In this document: positions 1 to 5,071 of the stretch, in pieces
How the letters are laid out: every line of letters starts with the position of its first letter
Position numbering within the stretch: position 1 is the first letter of the stretch
From: Flavobacteriales bacterium
GTDB lineage: Bacteria; Bacteroidota; Bacteroidia; Flavobacteriales; PHOS-HE28
Assembly (NCBI GenBank): GCA_008016945.1
Contig: SSGN01000094.1
Coordinates: 1 to 5,071, forward strand
DNA length: 5,071 nucleotides
Reading direction: 5' to 3'
Translations under genes and position numbers: made by a program
Notes under the pieces: model-generated
The model's input: the letters and a program-made list of their open reading frames with translations, nothing else
The model's database searches: none
Told to the model about the DNA's origin: nothing

Positions 1-325
1 CATGGCGCAGTTCGACGCTCGTCTGGGCGTCAGGCACGGCAAACAATCCGGTCGCATTCAGCCCGGTGAACGTGATCAGTCCCCCGCCGTCGATGATGGT
101 TCCTGCCAACAGGGTTTTGCGCGAGGTCAGCACGATGAACTGCGGGTCGGCCCCGCAGCTGAAGTGGATCGTTCCGCCGCCGCTGTTCTGCACGGTGAGC
201 AATGCTTGCTCGAAGGCGAACTCGTTGCAGGAGGCCGGTGTGCCATCGCCGACCACCGCATCCAGGGCGTACACGGGCATTGCTGCGAGCCCAGCCAGAG
301 CGATCCACCAAGGATGAGTTTTCAC
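1..325 (-). CDS. Exported beta-helix surface protein, N-terminal part (cut by window edge)
   Basis: The frame opens with GTG at 325 and stays open for 108 codons to the left edge, so only the N-terminus is present. GGAG at 335-338 lies 9 bases upstream, and an in-frame TAG further upstream limits the start. Residues 1-20 form a signal peptide (hydrophobic WWIALAGLAAM, ending VYA), so the product should be exported. The mature part begins with DAVVGDGTPASCNE and continues with a Cys, an LTSRKT strand and an IDGGGLIT turn. These blocks recur in the same order in the neighbouring 675-residue protein. In known proteins of this type they start a right-handed parallel beta-helix (pectin-lyase-like fold) followed by GGA repeats and a C-terminal anchor. 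It lies 77 bases downstream of that paralogue on the same strand, so the two may be co-transcribed. Substrate and precise role cannot be read. Confidence 0.8.
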   Translation of the reverse strand, partial: MKTHPWWIALAGLAAMPVYALDAVVGDGTPASCNEFAFEQALLTVQNSGGGTIHFSCGADPQFIVLTSRKTLLAGTIIDGGGLITFTGLNATGLFAVPDAQTSVELRH

Positions 326-402
326 GATGTGACGCTCCGACAGACGGGATTTCCTGCACTTACGCCGTTTTGCCCACTACCTGACATCGGTTCGCTGCAG
401 GA
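326..402 (-). other. Short spacer between tandem paralogues
   Basis: This 77-base gap separates the stop of the 675-residue gene from the GTG of the partial gene. An inverted repeat, CCTGCA at 353-358 with TGCAGG at 396-401, could form a 6-bp stem around a 37-base loop. It has no T-tract and is not a convincing terminator. I see no promoter here, so read-through from the upstream paralogue is plausible. Confidence 0.35.
335..338 (-). promoter_or_regulatory. Ribosome binding site for the left partial gene
   Basis: Reading the minus strand, GGAG is followed by nine bases and then the GTG at 325. This site decides in favour of the GTG, because no ATG in the frame precedes the signal peptide. 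Confidence 0.6.
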
Positions 403-2430
403 TCAGAACTCGAATCCGTCTGCGAACAGATCTTCCGAGGGTTCGTAGGACTGCCGTTCCACAGAACCGACATCGCAGCCAGACCCGAAGGGTGCGGGTT
501 GTCCACGTTGATCCGCAGTGCGCTGGACTGGGCAAGGGGCGTAGTTGAGCAACGGACTGTCGCCTGCCGGAACGTGGTGCCAAGTCAGCGCATTGGCTTG
601 GGTGAGAGGCCCGAGGCCGAGAACGAAGTTCGGTCCAATCAGGACATCGTTGGCCTGCGCGGACGGCACGCATTCGATCGGCAGGAAGTTGTGGTCGTTG
701 CTCAGGAAGGCGGCCGCACCGTTACAACTTTGTGCTGCCAGAAGCGAGTCCCCGCGCAAGACCGAGTGATAGAACGTGATCGCGTCCATTGGGCTACTAC
801 CTGCCGCATAGATGGTCTTGCCCTGCGCAGCGCGGCTGCCGATCAGCGTGCTGTGGAACAAGGTCAGGCTGATGGCGGTGTTCTCCGGTCGTGTATCGAT
901 ATGAATGTCGCCACCGCTGCCGTTGATGGCATCAGTGACCTCGTTGGCGCTGAAGGTGGTGTTGACGATGCTCATCCCCGTTAGGCCACTGATCTCAGGC
1001 ATGAACCACAGACCGCCGCCAGCGGTCGCCGCAAGATTGCTGACCAAGGCTGAACTGCTCAGGCCCAGCGCGTTGTAGCCCCGTTGCGCCATACCGCCAC
1101 CGCGAGCGGCGGCGTTGGCGATCAGATTGGTGCGCTCGATGCTCAGCGAGGAGTCATTCGAGAACAGCGCGCCGCCGATGTCATCAGCAAGATTGTTGGT
1201 AAGGGTGCTGTCGCTGATACGGCGTTGGCGGATGACGTTGGCGGGACAACGTTGGTCGCAGCTTTGTTCAAACAGGACCGCCCCACCATATCGAGCCGTG
1301 TTTTGCGTCAGCGTCGAGCCCAATCCCAACTGCAACGCGCCTTGACTGAAAATCGCGCCGCCCTCATCGGTGGCGCGATTGCCGTCAAACACGCTTTGTT
1401 GAATCAGCGCCCTGGCGATCACTCCATCCTGGTCGTCGCGCAAGCCAAACACGAAAACGGCACCACCACGGTCCGTGCCCATATTGCCCTGATTGGCCTG
1501 GTTGTCGTTGAACTCGCAGGCATTGACCAAGGCATCGCTACCCAGGCTCTGGCCCGACGGGCCGATGCCGGTCAAGTCGACGCCACCCAAATGCAGCGCA
1601 CCGCCTTCCGAGGCGAGATTCCGATCGAAACGACTGTTCTGCAAATCCAGGTGGCCACCTTCGTAGACGGCAATCGCCCCACCGCGCTCGAGAGCGGTGT
1701 TGTCGCTCATGTCGACACCGCTGACTACGGCTTGGCTGCCGCGCAACAGCAACGCGCCACCGTTGCGCGCGGCGTTGTTGAGAAACGCCGACCCGCTGGC
1801 GCTGAAGTCGCCAAACCATTGCTGGATGCCGCCGCCCTGATCGCCCGATGCCGAATTGAGGGTGATCAGGCTGTCGATGATCGTCAGCGTGCCGCTACTG
1901 GCAATACCACCGCCATTGAGCGCGCGGTTGTAGCGCACCTGGCTGCGCAACAAACCGATGCTCGCACCGGGCTCGACATACAGTGCGCCGCCGGATGCCG
2001 TCGCGGCGTTGTTGAACAGGACGCAGTCGGTCAGTTGCAGGGAGGTTTCTGTCGCGACACTGATGGAACCGCCAAAGCCGTTCACAGCCCCGTTCTGCAG
2101 CGCCAGTCCGCGCAATTCGATCTGACTTTGCGCACCGACGATGTTGAAGTGCCGTGTCAGCCCCTGCGCATCCAGCGTGATGATGCCGCCGCCGTCAACC
2201 AGCGTGGCATCGGTCGAGGTTTTGGGCGAAGTGATCGTGATTTCCTTTGGACCACCGCATTGGAAACTGAGTACGCCACCTGAGAAATTCGCACCGGGAT
2301 ACAACTGCGCCAAGGCCGCATCCAGGGCGGCTTCGGTGCAGCTGGCGGGTGTGCCGGAACCAACGACCGCATCGTCCGCCCACAGCGGCACTGAAACGAA
2401 GGTCATCAGGGTGCAGAGTGCGAGACGCAT
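403..2430 (-). CDS. Exported Pmp-like beta-helix protein with choice-of-anchor-Q-like C-terminus
   Basis: This gene encodes 675 residues. I chose ATG 2430 because it begins directly with a signal peptide (MRLALCTLMTFVSVPLWA, cleavage near residue 18) and has AGG about 9 bases upstream. An in-frame ATG at 2466 adds 12 charged or polar residues and lacks a clear ribosome site. Residues 19-110 hold the GTPASCTEAALDAAL, QCGG and LVDGGGIITLD blocks that open many bacterial pectin-lyase-fold proteins. Residues about 119-510 carry some 14 GGA/GGG turns, with FxxN-like motifs such as SAFLNNAA, SVFDGNRA and TTFSANEV, resembling polymorphic outer-membrane-protein repeats. Residues about 565-660, with Cys 569, 587, 633 and 652 and the ending ADQRGQPAP...GCDVGSVE, match what I know of the choice-of-anchor-Q domain. 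The last nine residues are DLFADGFEF. A secreted or surface-anchored adhesin-like role is inferred; no catalytic motif is visible. It is a tandem paralogue of the gene downstream and is divergent from the DUF1287 gene. Confidence 0.88.
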   Translation of the reverse strand: MRLALCTLMTFVSVPLWADDAVVGSGTPASCTEAALDAALAQLYPGANFSGGVLSFQCGGPKEITITSPKTSTDATLVDGGGIITLDAQGLTRHFNIVGAQSQIELRGLALQNGAVNGFGGSISVATETSLQLTDCVLFNNAATASGGALYVEPGASIGLLRSQVRYNRALNGGGIASSGTLTIIDSLITLNSASGDQGGGIQQWFGDFSASGSAFLNNAARNGGALLLRGSQAVVSGVDMSDNTALERGGAIAVYEGGHLDLQNSRFDRNLASEGGALHLGGVDLTGIGPSGQSLGSDALVNACEFNDNQANQGNMGTDRGGAVFVFGLRDDQDGVIARALIQQSVFDGNRATDEGGAIFSQGALQLGLGSTLTQNTARYGGAVLFEQSCDQRCPANVIRQRRISDSTLTNNLADDIGGALFSNDSSLSIERTNLIANAAARGGGMAQRGYNALGLSSSALVSNLAATAGGGLWFMPEISGLTGMSIVNTTFSANEVTDAINGSGGDIHIDTRPENTAISLTLFHSTLIGSRAAQGKTIYAAGSSPMDAITFYHSVLRGDSLLAAQSCNGAAAFLSNDHNFLPIECVPSAQANDVLIGPNFVLGLGPLTQANALTWHHVPAGDSPLLNYAPCPVQRTADQRGQPAPFGSGCDVGSVERQSYEPSEDLFADGFEF
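900..2076 (-). repeat. Degenerate GGA/GGG beta-helix repeats within the 675-residue protein
   Basis: Roughly 14 turns carry GGA, GGS or GGG followed by hydrophobic residues, for example GGALYVE, GGAIAVYEGG, GGAVFVFG, GGAIFSQG and GGALFSND. Starts fall near residues 120, 147, 173, 199, 224, 250, 276, 322, 357, 382, 419, 444, 471 and 506. The first seven are spaced about 25-27 residues apart and the later ones more widely. The DNA copies have diverged, so this is a protein-level repeat and not a recent tandem DNA duplication. Confidence 0.75.
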
Positions 2431-2591
2431 GGGATTCGACCTATATGGGCGGATGCCATTCCGCATACGTCGTTTCGCTGCACACCTGACACGTGCTTGG
2501 CTGAGTGGCGGTGAAACCGCGCTTGAAGCGACCGGGTCGCCATCGTCCGTATTGGGTTAGCGTGTGCGCCGGACGCCTGCGGAGGACGCTC
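2431..2591. promoter_or_regulatory. Divergent intergenic region with three abutting palindromes
   Basis: The 161 bases separate the minus-strand beta-helix gene from the plus-strand DUF1287 gene and must hold promoters for both. I found no pair of good -35/-10 boxes. TTGAAG at 2523-2528 is the only -35-like hexamer on the plus strand, and TATAGG (minus, 2440-2445) lies too close to the ATG to be a conventional -10. Three inverted repeats abut: GCGGT-GAA-ACCGC (2508-2520), CGCTT-G-AAGCG (2520-2530) and GCGACC-G-GGTCGC (2528-2540). Their centres are 11 and 9 bases apart, about one helical turn each, as might suit repressor or activator binding. No regulator family is recognised. Confidence 0.45.
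2581..2586 (+). promoter_or_regulatory. Ribosome binding site for the DUF1287 gene
   Basis: GGAGGA ends five bases before ATG 2592. It selects this start over the in-frame ATG at 2505, which would put 29 basic residues in front of an otherwise ordinary signal peptide. Confidence 0.8.
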
Positions 2592-3173
2592 ATGCGCTGG
2601 ATCACTGTCATTCTGTTGTGGATGCTCGGCATGCCGCTGGTCGTCAATACGGCCTCACTGAGTCTGCCCGATGCCGCGCGCGAGCAGATCGGTGTGACCG
2701 TTGGTTACGATCCTGCCTACCGGCAACTGGCCTATCCGGGTGGCGATGTCGATCCGAGTACGGGCGTTTGCACGGATGTGGTGATTCGCGCTTTTCGGGC
2801 ACTTGGCGACGATCTGCAATTGCGCGTCCACGAGGACATGCGGCGGCACTTCGCTGCGTATCCCAAGCTGTGGGGATTGCGCAGCACCGACCGCAACATC
2901 GACCACCGACGCGTGCCGAACCTGCAGACTTTCTTCACCCGCCACGGGCACAAGCTGGCCATCACCGACCGCGCCGAGGACTATCGACCCGGCGACATCG
3001 TCACCTGGCGTCTCTCCAACGGACTGCCGCATATCGGCCTGGTGTCGGACCGGCGCAATCGTGAGGGCGTGCCCTTGATCCTGCACAACATCGGCGCGGG
3101 TACGCAGGAGCAGGACCTGCTGTTTGCCTTCGAGATCACCGGGCACTATCGCTACGCCCCTCCCGCATCGTAA
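2592..3173 (+). CDS. Exported DUF1287 (YijF-like) protein
   Basis: The product has 193 residues. Residues 1-21 (MRWITVILLWMLGMPLVVNTA) are a signal peptide, so it should act in the periplasm or envelope. The remainder matches the DUF1287 family (Escherichia coli YijF is a member) along its whole length: GDVDPSTGVCTDVVIRAFRA (residues 51-70), HEDM (80-83), IDHRRVPNLQTFF (103-115), RPGDIVTW (132-139), LPHIGLVSDR (145-154), HNIGAG (165-170) and GHYRY (184-188). Cys60 followed by a helix, with His147 in a strand, resembles the Cys/His arrangement of NlpC/P60-like cysteine peptidases or amidases. An envelope hydrolase is therefore a reasonable guess, but family members have no activity I can cite. 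The gene is complete, with normal length and start. It is divergent from the 675-residue beta-helix gene and lies 175 bases upstream of another beta-helix gene on its own strand. Its stop codon falls inside the hammerhead-like fold described separately. Confidence 0.92.
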   Translation: MRWITVILLWMLGMPLVVNTASLSLPDAAREQIGVTVGYDPAYRQLAYPGGDVDPSTGVCTDVVIRAFRALGDDLQLRVHEDMRRHFAAYPKLWGLRSTDRNIDHRRVPNLQTFFTRHGHKLAITDRAEDYRPGDIVTWRLSNGLPHIGLVSDRRNREGVPLILHNIGAGTQEQDLLFAFEITGHYRYAPPAS

Positions 3174-3264
3174 TCGCGCGAAGCCGTGGACAGGTGCCGC
3201 ACTTGACGCGCGCTGACGAGTCCGGAAAACCCCTCTTTGTCCTTTCCCGGCGAAACATGGCGGG
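3162..3264 (+). ncRNA. Hammerhead-ribozyme-like three-way junction (degenerate or variant candidate)
   Basis: In order, the sequence gives four elements. (1) A hairpin at 3175-3212: CGCGCG pairs with CGCGCG, then AAG/CTT past a GA bulge, then GTGG/CCGC with a 7-base loop. (2) CTGACGA at 3213-3219, fitting the hammerhead CUGANGA core. (3) A hairpin at 3220-3251: G-C, U-G, C-G, one C/C mismatch, then GGAAA/TTTCC. (4) GAAA at 3252-3255. Closing helix: CCCGC (3162-3166) with GCGGG (3260-3264). The next bases can pair up to a GUA triplet at 3170-3172, with U3171-A3255 and G3170-C3256 as the consensus wants. The flaw is that AU (3173-3174) separates GUA from the first hairpin, where the consensus has no gap. 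The candidate cleavage site overlaps the TAA stop of the DUF1287 gene. Assignment rests on structure by eye; chance or a decayed ribozyme remain possible. Confidence 0.35.
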
Positions 3265-3273
3265 CTTGCGCTT

Positions 3274-3317
3274 CACACCGTGTTGCTTGGTGTGGGTTCC
3301 TCTGTCGAGGCGGACCC
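3274..3317 (+). other. Two back-to-back hairpins in the leader of the CSLREA-type gene
   Basis: CACACC (3274-3279) pairs perfectly with GGTGTG (3289-3294) around a 9-base loop. The next hairpin joins GGGTT (3294-3298) with GACCC (3313-3317) and CCTC (3299-3302) with GAGG (3307-3310), giving about nine pairs, a TGTC loop and a 2-base bulge. Only TTT follows, so a rho-independent terminator for the DUF1287 gene would be weak. The second stem ends 19 bases before the ribosome site, so it could instead shape the 5' leader of the next gene. Confidence 0.4.
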
Positions 3318-3336
3318 TTTCCCAACAACCAGCGGT

Positions 3337-3342
3337 GGAGGG
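3337..3342 (+). promoter_or_regulatory. Ribosome binding site for the CSLREA-type gene
   Basis: GGAGGG ends six bases before ATG 3349. It argues against the in-frame GTG at 3280, which lies in the structured leader, has no ribosome site and would lengthen the N-terminus by 23 residues. Confidence 0.8.
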
Positions 3343-3348
3343 TGTGTC

Positions 3349-4485
3349 ATGCATCAGCAAGTCCTGCGTCGAGTCGGCATACCGATGTATTCGCGCGAGC
3401 GCATCACCTCGTCGCGAGCCTGCCGTGTCGCGGGCGGGTTCCTGCTTGCCATTTTTATCGCTGGCCCGACGACGGCGGCGACGTTTGTGGTGGACACCAC
3501 CTCGGATGTCATCCTGAATGCCTGCAGCGTGGCGGCTGCGGATTGCACACTGCGTGGTGCCATAGATGCGGCCAACACACTGTCTGGTGCCGACGTCATC
3601 GAGTTCGCGATTCCTGCCTCCGACCCCGGATGCGATGCCGACGGGATCTGCCGGATTGAAGTTGTTTCTACCCTGTCCATCAGTCACGCGCTGAGCATCA
3701 ATGGCTACACCCAGGCCGGCGCTCAGCCCAACAGCATTCCCGCGCCGGGTGCCAACAACGCGCAACTGAAGATCGAAATCACCAGTGTGAACTTCAGCGA
3801 CTTCAACAATGCCCTGTTCAGTGTCGGCTCCAACGTGGATCCCTTCAGCTTGCGTGGTCTCGCCATCAGTCTGCCTGCCTCCAGTATCGTCTCCGGTGGC
3901 TTTCGGCACGACCACCGTGGCAACTGGTTCTGTGTGGATGCGCGCGGCCAGTCGCCTGAGTTCAGTACACGCTGCAATGTGTTTGCTTTGGGCGGGATCA
4001 TGCGAGCGATCCAGATTGGTGGGCCGAACCCGGCCGACCGCAATGTCATTGCGGGCGGTGGTCGTGATCTGAATGGTGTTCCGGGCGGCGGATTCAGCGA
4101 TCTGCGCGTCAACAGCAGTGCTGGCGAGCGCGGAGCGATCCTGCTGCAGGGCAACCTGATCGGGCTGGCACCGGATGGCGTCACCGCATTGCCGCTGCGC
4201 GATCCGATTAACGTCAACGCCGGTGACGACGCCTTTGATACGCCTGACATCCGCATTCTCGACAATCGCTTCGCGCGCGCAGCGCAACTTCAGCGGTGGA
4301 TTCGGTGGCGCGCTGTCGCTGTCCGTCAGCCGCACGATGAACGAACCGGCCGTGATCCAGGGCAATGTGTTCGGGCTTGGCGTGGACGGCTCGGTCATCG
4401 GTGTCGAGAAGGACCATATCCAGGTGTTTCTCGGCAACAGCTCCCGCGTGCCACGCCTGCTGATCGGTGGTTTGGGCGTAGGTGA
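3349..4485 (+). CDS. CSLREA-type beta-helix surface protein, N-terminal reading frame (interrupted by frameshift)
   Basis: From ATG 3349 the frame gives 378 residues as written. After a basic N-region, a hydrophobic stretch GFLLAIFIAGPTTAA (residues 30-44) looks like a signal peptide. Next come TFVVDTTSD (45-53) and DCTLRGAIDAAN (65-76), a variant of the CSLREA motif, then INGYTQAGAQPNS (117-129) and NAQLKIEI. These features typify exported right-handed beta-helix proteins. Residues about 190-300 carry IQIGG...NVIAGG and LLQGNLIGLAPDG, the IGG/GNxIG repeats of the same class. After residue about 307 the frame turns Arg- and Trp-rich (RWIRWRAVAVRQ) and stops at 4483-4485. The true continuation lies in another frame from about 4280. 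So this is the front part of one gene, broken by a 2-base loss or 1-base gain, and the last 70 or so residues are probably not native. Surface function is inferred; no enzyme motif is seen. Confidence 0.72.
   Translation: MHQQVLRRVGIPMYSRERITSSRACRVAGGFLLAIFIAGPTTAATFVVDTTSDVILNACSVAAADCTLRGAIDAANTLSGADVIEFAIPASDPGCDADGICRIEVVSTLSISHALSINGYTQAGAQPNSIPAPGANNAQLKIEITSVNFSDFNNALFSVGSNVDPFSLRGLAISLPASSIVSGGFRHDHRGNWFCVDARGQSPEFSTRCNVFALGGIMRAIQIGGPNPADRNVIAGGGRDLNGVPGGGFSDLRVNSSAGERGAILLQGNLIGLAPDGVTALPLRDPINVNAGDDAFDTPDIRILDNRFARAAQLQRWIRWRAVAVRQPHDERTGRDPGQCVRAWRGRLGHRCREGPYPGVSRQQLPRATPADRWFGRR
4272..4280 (+). repeat. CG dinucleotide run at the frameshift point
   Basis: The run is (CG)4C between TT and AGCGC. 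Upstream of it the CSLREA gene reads correctly in one frame and downstream in the next. Gaining one CG unit would join DNRFARA to QRNFSGGFGGALSL without a stop. The run is short for a classical phase-variation tract, and GC runs of this kind are also common sites of sequencing error. Confidence 0.6.
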
Positions 4486-5071
4486 GGGCAACACGTTCGC
4501 TGGCGCAATGCGGCAGTCCTTTACCGGACTTTCTCTGGGATCGGCCGTGATTCTGCCGAGTGGCACTGTCAGCACCTTTGTCGAATTTGTCGGCAACCGC
4601 ATGCTCGGCAATCAGGGCATCGGCCTCGATTTTCCCACCGCGACTGCAGGCGGGGGTACCGCCATTGGACGCACGCCGAACGATGCGGGCGATCCGGACC
4701 TTGGCGCCAACCTGCAGCAGAATCATCCCAAGATCAGCGCCTTCAGTGTCAACGGCAGTCAGTTCCACGTCACCTATCGGGTCGACTCGAATCCGGCGAA
4801 CAGCAGCTACCCGCTGCGCGTGGATTTCTACAAAGCGCTTGGCGACGAAGGCGAAGTGCTCTTGGACAGCGATGTGTATGGTCTGGCCAGCGCGCAACAG
4901 GATCGGTCCGCGAGTCTGACGATTCCGCCCGGAGTGAGCTTGAGCGACGCCGATGTGATGGTCGCCACCGCCACCGATGCCGAACGGCGAAGCAGCGCGT
5001 TCAGCTTCGCTACCTTAAGTCTCAGTGTGGTCGATACGCCGGACCCCCATCCGGCGGGCTTGCCCTTCGAA
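4280..5071 (+). CDS. CSLREA-type beta-helix surface protein, downstream part in shifted frame (cut by window edge)
   Basis: From CAG at 4280 the frame runs 264 codons without a stop to the right edge. It has no plausible start of its own: no ribosome site and no signal peptide. I therefore read it as the continuation of the gene starting at 3349. NFSGGFGGALSLSVSR, AVIQGNVFGLGVDGSV, LLIGGLGVGEGNTFAG and GNQGIGLDF continue the IGG/GN-IG beta-helix repeats. PNDAGDPDLGANLQQNHP is a block I know from the end of such helices, normally followed by a beta-sandwich segment. Here that segment is HVTYRVDSNPANSSYPLRVD, FYKALGDEGEVLL, and a stretch ending ATATDAERRSSAFS. The joined product would exceed 570 residues, and its C-terminal anchor, if any, is outside the window. 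Frame and codon use stay normal to the end, so the break is recent or artefactual and not old decay. Confidence 0.7.

Noticed and set aside
353..401. CCTGCA/TGCAGG inverted repeat as a terminator between the tandem genes
   Set aside because: The stem is short, the loop is 37 bases and no T-tract follows in the direction of transcription.
1084..2283. A 399-codon open frame on the plus strand, antisense to the 675-residue gene
   Set aside because: The translation has no family features, signal peptide or ribosome site. The minus-strand frame has a signal peptide, beta-helix repeats and an anchor domain. The antisense openness follows from GC-rich codon bias.
2431..2466. ATG at 2466 as start of the 675-residue gene
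   Set aside because: It adds 12 polar and basic residues before the signal peptide and has no clear ribosome site. ATG 2430 begins directly with the signal peptide, as in the paralogue.
2505..2591. ATG at 2505 as start of the DUF1287 gene
   Set aside because: The extra 29 residues are Arg-rich and overlap the palindromic region. GGAGGA five bases before ATG 2592 is a far better signal.
3203..3231. TTGACG at 3203-3208 as a -35 box for the CSLREA-type gene
   Set aside because: At 16-18 bases downstream there is only AAAACC-like sequence, not a -10 box. The same bases fit the helix I hairpin.
3197..3295. Hammerhead variant with helix III as ACATGG/CCGTGT, a GUU site at 3282-3284 and helix I as CCGCAC/GTGTGG
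   Set aside because: Helix III and the GUU triplet look good, but the bases next to the core in helix I do not pair (G3212 faces G3285, C3211 faces C3286). The arrangement using the flush CGCGCG hairpin is better supported.
3280..3348. GTG at 3280 as start of the CSLREA-type gene
   Set aside because: It lies inside the hairpin-rich leader with no ribosome site, whereas ATG 3349 has GGAGGG six bases upstream and leaves a reasonable signal peptide.
3136..4611. A 491-codon open frame on the minus strand, antisense to the CSLREA-type gene
   Set aside because: It crosses the intergenic region and the end of the DUF1287 gene and has no recognisable domain. The plus strand shows clear family motifs over the same bases.

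Overview
The window is GC-rich, with strong GC-ending codon bias. It reads as part of a Gram-negative gammaproteobacterial chromosome, most likely Lysobacterales (Xanthomonadales). That placement is an inference from a YijF/DUF1287-type periplasmic protein, several exported beta-helix proteins, and a C-terminal tail of the form LFADGFE that I associate from memory with that order. No tRNA, rRNA, CRISPR array, insertion sequence or phage gene is visible.

Layout. Positions 1-325 (minus) hold the N-terminal part of an exported beta-helix protein that runs off the left edge. Positions 403-2430 (minus) hold a complete 675-residue paralogue: signal peptide, about 14 GGA/GGG repeats resembling polymorphic outer-membrane-protein repeats, a choice-of-anchor-Q-like end and the LFADGFEF tail. 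A 161-base divergent intergenic region with three abutting palindromes follows. Positions 2592-3173 (plus) encode an exported DUF1287 protein. A highly structured 175-base intergenic stretch then leads to a third exported beta-helix gene (plus, from 3349). This one is of the CSLREA / GN-IG repeat type, is broken by a frameshift at a CG dinucleotide run near 4272-4280, and continues in another frame past the right edge.

The four genes probably all act outside the cytoplasm. Three are large secreted or surface beta-helix proteins and one is a small periplasmic protein with a conserved Cys and His residues. No shared pathway can be read from the sequence; the common theme is the cell envelope or surface.

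Two signals deserve attention. First, the region spanning the DUF1287 stop codon folds on paper into a hammerhead-ribozyme-like three-way junction: a CTGACGA core between two closed hairpins, then GAAA, then an outer helix. It departs from the consensus at the cleavage site. Second, the CSLREA gene is frameshifted exactly at a (CG)4C run, where gain of one CG unit restores a continuous frame. This could be a slippage switch, a decayed gene or a sequencing error.
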